Shown: one piece after another, positions 59,296 through 64,000 of the stretch
Position numbering within the stretch: the first letter of the stretch is position 1
Layout of the letters: every line of letters begins with the position of its first letter
Source of the DNA: Vibrio aestivus
GTDB taxonomy: Bacteria; Pseudomonadota; Gammaproteobacteria; Enterobacterales; Vibrionaceae
DNA: 64,000 nucleotides
NCBI GenBank assembly: GCA_003263845.1
Contig: JYJN01000138.1
Span: forward strand, 57,378-121,377
Reading direction: 5' to 3'
Notes under the pieces: generated by a model
What the model was told of the DNA's origin: nothing
What the model saw: only the letters and a program-made list of their open reading frames with translations
Database searches by the model: none
Program-made: the position numbers and the translations under genes

Positions 59296-62200
59296 TTAGG
59301 CGGTCTGGGCTTCTTGTTCTTGTTGGATTTGGTCACGAATGACATCAGCGAATGCATGGCAATAGAGCGTAGCAAGGCGAAGATTAATCGGCTCGATATC
59401 TTTCATCTCATCACTGATGTCTTGTTCGCGAGAAATAATCCAAACTGCAGTGCCTCGTGAATGGGTATCCCAAACATCACGTCGTGCTAATGAAGCTTTG
59501 TAGTCTTGAACGCGTTTGTTGGCGAGCAGTACAGACAGCTCCTCATCACGGTAATTGGATACCGCTTCTTTCACATCTTTCAACAGCTGGTCGAGCAGCT
59601 TTTTGTCTTTCAGTTCGAACATTCGTTCAATGGCTTGTGCATGGCCGGCATGGTCACCAACGTTTTTCGCAAGCTGGTGCGCACGATGTAACACGCCGCT
59701 GTGGGTGAGAAGATCACAAATCAGCGGTGTATCCATTTCCCCATATTGAGGCTCAATCCGCCCGCTAATGCTTTGTTATCGCGGTAGGCGAAGTGAACCG
59801 CTTCCATCAAGTTCTGTGCTTGGCCTTGGATTAGCTCTTCAAGCATTTGCTTACGCGTATGAGATGAAAGGATACTCTCCGGATGTTGGCTGTGGAGTAA
59901 CGCGAAAGGGACAACAAGAGTAAACAGCGTGCGGCTTGTTGCCCAGTCATCTAAGATTCGTTGCGCTTTGCGTGAACCGGTAAAACGTACATGTTGCTCA
60001 AGATGCCACTTTAAGGCCTCTTCATAGCCAGGATTTTGCTCAATCAGAGGTACAGGCAGTACGGAGTCAGCACTGCAGCTATCGGTAAACTGGCCATCGA
60101 CGTCATATTGGTAAGCAATACCACCCGACATGCCATTACCAAAGCCTTTACCAAATCCACCAAGGTTAATCACGGAACCGTTGGTCATATATTCACAACA
60201 GAAATCACCAACTCCTTCTACTACGCAACAGCCCCTGAGTTACGTACGGCAAAACGGTCACCCGCTTCACCTTGGATAAATGCTTGTCCACCCGTTGCCC
60301 CAAACAGAGCAAAGTTACCTATCAGTACATTGTTTCCGGCTGTGAGTTTACGTTGCTCGGTGAGCGCACAACAATGTGGCCACCACTGGAGCCTTTACCG
60401 ACGCCGTCGTTACAGGTTCCGGTGTGCTGCATAAGAAGGCCACTGTTATTGAACGCCGCGTAGCTTTGGCCAGCACTACCGTGACTTTGGACCACAATAG
60501 ATTCTGCATCGAAGAATCGACGACCGTTGCTAGCAAGCAGTACTGCAGGGTGTTGAGCAGCCTTGTCTTGATAGTTGAGGGCACGCTCGATATCAATGGA
60601 CAGTTGCCCACCTGTCGACTTATTGCTGTTGTTGAGTTTACCTGCGTTTAAAACAACATTGTGTTGCTGACTAGCCAGATCTTCTTGCTCAAAATAGTCG
60701 CTCAGTAGGCTCTCAATCAGTTGGTCATCGGGTGTAAAGTCTGCTTCTAGATAAACGGGCTTCGCCACTTTTACGATATCAACTTCACGAAGTAGGCCGG
60801 TGACATTGAGTTTACCGACAATACTGTGATGGTTTGCTAAGTGAAGCAGCTCGCTCTTACCGCGAATCTCTTTCAAGCTGGAATATCCCAAGGTAGCAAG
60901 TATTTCACGAACTTCGTGTGCAACGTTTAGGAAATACTGGGCGAGTGCTCGTGGGTCTCCTTGATAGAGCTCTGGGTTAGTTGTTAGGCCAGCAGGACAT
61001 TTAACGTTACAGTTCTTCGCCATGACACACTTAAGCATCATTAATGCGGTTGTACCGAACTCAAATGAGTCTCCACCCATAATGGCTGACTTGATGACAT
61101 CGATGCCCGTTTGGTGAGCGTTCGAGCAGCGAAGTGTAACCTTATCGCGTAGACCGTTTTCACTCAGTGCTTGGTGTACCTCAGCAATACCGATTTCTGC
61201 AGCACGCCCCGTGTTCTTTAGACTGGTTACTGCCGCAGCACCAGTACCACCAGTATTACCAGCGACGTTGATGACATCTGCGCCCGCTTTGGCAACTCCG
61301 ACAGCAATAGTTCCAATACCTTCTGAAGATACGAGTTTAACGACAACGCGTACACGGGCTGCTTTAGCATCATGAATCAGCTGACCCAAATCTTCGATTG
61401 AGTAGGTATCGTGATGTGGTGGAGGGCTGACAAGCTCAACACCCGGTGTACCACCACGTGCCGCAGCAATTTCAACGGTGACTTTAGGCGATGGTAGCTG
61501 ACCACCTTCCCCCGGTTTTGCACCTTGAGCGATCTTGATTTCGATTTCTTCAAGTTGAGGATCGGCTAGGTAACCTACCCAAACACCAAAACGGCCGGAA
61601 GCGAATTGCTTAATTTTGCTCGATTTAATTGAGTTAAAGCGAGACGAATGTTCACCACCTTCACCCGAGTTACTCATTGCGCCAGCAATGTTGGTTCCTT
61701 GGGCGACGGCTTGGTGAGCATTGGCATTGAGTGCGCCGTGACTCATTGCACCAGAAGCAAAGGTTGGAGTAATGAGGTGAGCCGGCTCAACCTTATCCAA
61801 TGAAATTGGCTTTCTAGCCGCCTTAATGCGCGACAAGAATTGTTCAAGAACAGGTTTAGTTTCGAGATGGATAGAATTATCGACCAGCTCGACTTTCTCA
61901 ACTTTTTCAGCCCAAGTGGTTTCAATAGCAATCTTCAGTGTGTTGTTGGCTTCAATGTTGCCTAGAGAGAGCACAAATAAGCTAGAACGCTCGCTTGATT
62001 GCTGGACACTTATTCCGGCCCATAGGTAGTCGATGTTTCCTTCAAAGTGGAAACGATCGAGAAGGTGTGAGTACTCTGCGGCGCTGCTAAATGCTGTGAA
62101 ATCGAGTGGTAGCAGTAAGATATCACGCAGAGTCGCTGGTCGAGTTTCCCGCTCGCGGTATAAGTTCTCAGCAAATGCACGATAGGCTGGTGTGACATTA

Positions 62201-64000
62201 AAACGATCGATTTCGGCGGGAGTCAGTTTCTCGTAGCCTGTTTGCTGGTACGCAATATCTTCACTGGTTGCGACCGTCGCTTCGAGCGCTTGCTCCGCAA
62301 CAGGATCTGCGTAGCGGACTTCTTCGTGAGTCATATTGATGTATTCACGAACCGCTGTGTTACCGAAACTGTGTCCGGCTCCGTCTTGGCGCTCTTTAAA
62401 CAACCCGAGTAGTGGTATTTGGTTCTCTTCATTAATCGCTAACGCTTTGAAGTGCCACTTCGCTGAGCTCCACGCAAGATCATCAAACTGAGCACCGCCG
62501 ACCGGCGAGCTGATATTTGGGAAGAAGCGTTTTAGCTCAGAGGACTCGGTATCTAGGAAGTTGGATTCAAAAAATTCACCGCCGATGTAACTCTCAACAG
62601 TACAAAGACCAAACTTACCCATGGTCTTCATTAACGATTTTTCACACGCTTTCTGGAAGTTTTTCAGGCCTTGTTCAACCGATTGGTTGTTAGATAGAGT
62701 CTTGGCGCGGTGATACACCGAGATAGGGCAGACTGCTGAGATACCAAAACCAAGTAGACAAGCAATATCATGGCTACTCGCCGCTTGACCGGTTTGGTAC
62801 ACAACGCTGGCATCGAATCTTAGACCGCGCTTAATTAAGCGTTGGTTGACTGCGGTTGCCACTAAAATGGCAGGTAGAGCGGCTTTGTCATTGCCAATCT
62901 GCTTATCGCTAAGAACAACAATGTTGGTGCCTGATTCAACTGATTGTTCTACTTGATCGCAAAGTGAATCAAGCGCCTGAGAAACGCGTTTCGCGTTGTC
63001 TTCACGACTGTTGAGAGTAGGAGTGAATAGCGCATCGAAGGTTGCAACTTTAATCTGCTGTTGAGCGAATATTTGCTCTAATTGCTGTGGCTGCAAAATA
63101 GGGGACGCCAGCACAAGTTGTAGTGTTTCTGTTGGGCTGAAGTTAGGTTTTGCACCTAACGCAACACGTAGCGTCATACCATCAGACTCACGCAATGAAT
63201 CTAACGGAGGGTTAGTCACTTGCGCAAAGCGCTGACTGAAGTATTTGGACATGCCACCTTCTTCATCCGTTAGGACGTTAGGGGCAAGGCCAAATCCCAT
63301 TGCAGTGATTTTTTCAGCGCCATTTTCGATCATTGGATCGAGGAAGAACTTAAAGCTCTCTTGGTTTAGTGAGTAGGCAACATGACGGCTGTAGGTGCTG
63401 AAGTTTTTGTTTTCACTGATGTTATCAAGAGAGGAATCGTCCAAGTTGTTAAGTGTAATGCGGGCTGATTCAAGTAGCGCAGTATAGTCGCGTTCTTTAG
63501 CTAGGGTTTCTAGTATTTCATTGGTTTCATAACTTTGGCCCGTTTCATGATCAAAATAGATCATACCACCGGCTTGAATGCGGCCGAAGCGAACCACTTC
63601 CTCTGCAGGGAAATCGATCTGACCTGCTTCACTCATCACAGCAAGGTAGCGGTCTGTTTCTACACTTCGCAGTGGACGAAGACCCAAGCGATCCAAGCGG
63701 GCACCAACCTTCTGACCATCCGAGAAAATTAGTGCGGCAGGGCCATCGTTCTTTTCTTCTGAAAGGCTGAAGTACTCGAGCATCGCTGTCACATCTGGCG
63801 ACAACCTATCATCGTTTTCCCATGCTGGTGGCATCATTGCCAATACAGCCGTTACGATATCGAGTTCATCTTCTACAACACGGCGTGCCAATGTTTGGTC
63901 AAGGCGAGAGGAGTCTGATTGACCTTTTGGAAAAATCACGCGTTTCTTTTGTTGGCGCGCTATTGCATCTTCACTCAGACGGTTCTTTTTGTCGGTGTTC
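59296..64000 (-). CDS. divergent glutamate synthase large-subunit-like protein (partial; three frameshifts)
   Basis: GltB-type protein whose start lies beyond the window; at least 1568 residues are visible. Order seen: the end of the class II amidotransferase domain ([30 protein letters not shown]), the central domain, the FMN domain ([33 protein letters not shown]), the GXGXG helix domain ([17 protein letters not shown]), and a C-terminal extension of about 190 residues not seen in E. coli GltB. Several active-site motifs differ: GNTGGTGAA for [17 protein letters not shown] for the DGG-x-x-TG loop, and Fe-S cysteines spaced C-x5-C-x3-C instead of C-x5-C-x4-C. One base is missing near 60359, 60225 and 59760. 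Its activity is unknown; a CysJ-like reductase follows. Confidence 0.84.

Overview
The window is chromosomal DNA from a marine gammaproteobacterium of the genus Vibrio. Protein sequences, gene content and order (acnB–yacL–glnK–amtB–fbpABC–chitin locus–chiS–rsmC–hemL–erpA–RND pump–mepM-like–tyrS–dacB–ompU–greA–yhbY–rlmE–ftsH–folP–glmM–secG–tRNA-Leu–tRNA-fMet–rimP–nusA–infB–rbfA–truB) match what I recall of the large chromosome of V. cholerae around VC0604–VC0645. I cannot name the species.

Layout. 1–4.1 kb: end of aconitase B, YacL, and the glnK–amtB ammonium operon, with a sigma-54 promoter and two NtrC-type enhancer sites. 4.2–8.0 kb: a Fur-controlled ferric iron ABC transporter (fbpABC). 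8.0–8.9 kb: a ribbon-helix-helix protein and a DJ-1/PfpI protein. 9.0–23.6 kb: a ten-gene chitin-oligosaccharide operon on the minus strand (periplasmic binding protein, two permeases, two ATPases, GH9 glucosaminidase, glucosamine kinase, GH20 hexosaminidase, chitobiose phosphorylase, phosphohexomutase). Upstream lies its regulator, the hybrid sensor ChiS (24.3–27.7 kb). The operon imports chitin fragments, splits them in the cytoplasm by phosphorolysis and hydrolysis, and feeds GlcNAc and GlcN phosphates to amino-sugar catabolism. 27.9–39.3 kb: rsmC, a PerM-like permease, hemL, erpA with an IscR-type operator, an RND pump, an M23 peptidase and tyrS. 39.3–42.1 kb: a CBS-less MgtE-type Mg transporter behind a long leader with a short proline-containing ORF, then dacB. 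42.2–56.9 kb: ompU and the conserved housekeeping block up to truB, including two tRNA genes and a leader with tandem terminators before rimP–nusA–infB.

56.9–64 kb is the most unusual part. Where I would expect rpsO–pnp after truB, there is a small lipoprotein and a two-gene minus-strand operon. It encodes a divergent glutamate-synthase-like protein (GltB-like, running off the window) and a CysJ-like diflavin reductase. No GltD is visible. I infer a GOGAT-like oxidoreductase fed by a diflavin reductase; its substrate is unknown.

Sequence quality. At least 18 single-base frameshifts interrupt 12 genes, several of them essential (ftsH, glmM, tyrS), often in or beside short homopolymer runs. 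Restoring one base each time gives full-length, family-typical proteins. I therefore treat them as probable sequencing errors and annotate the genes as intact spans with the break noted.
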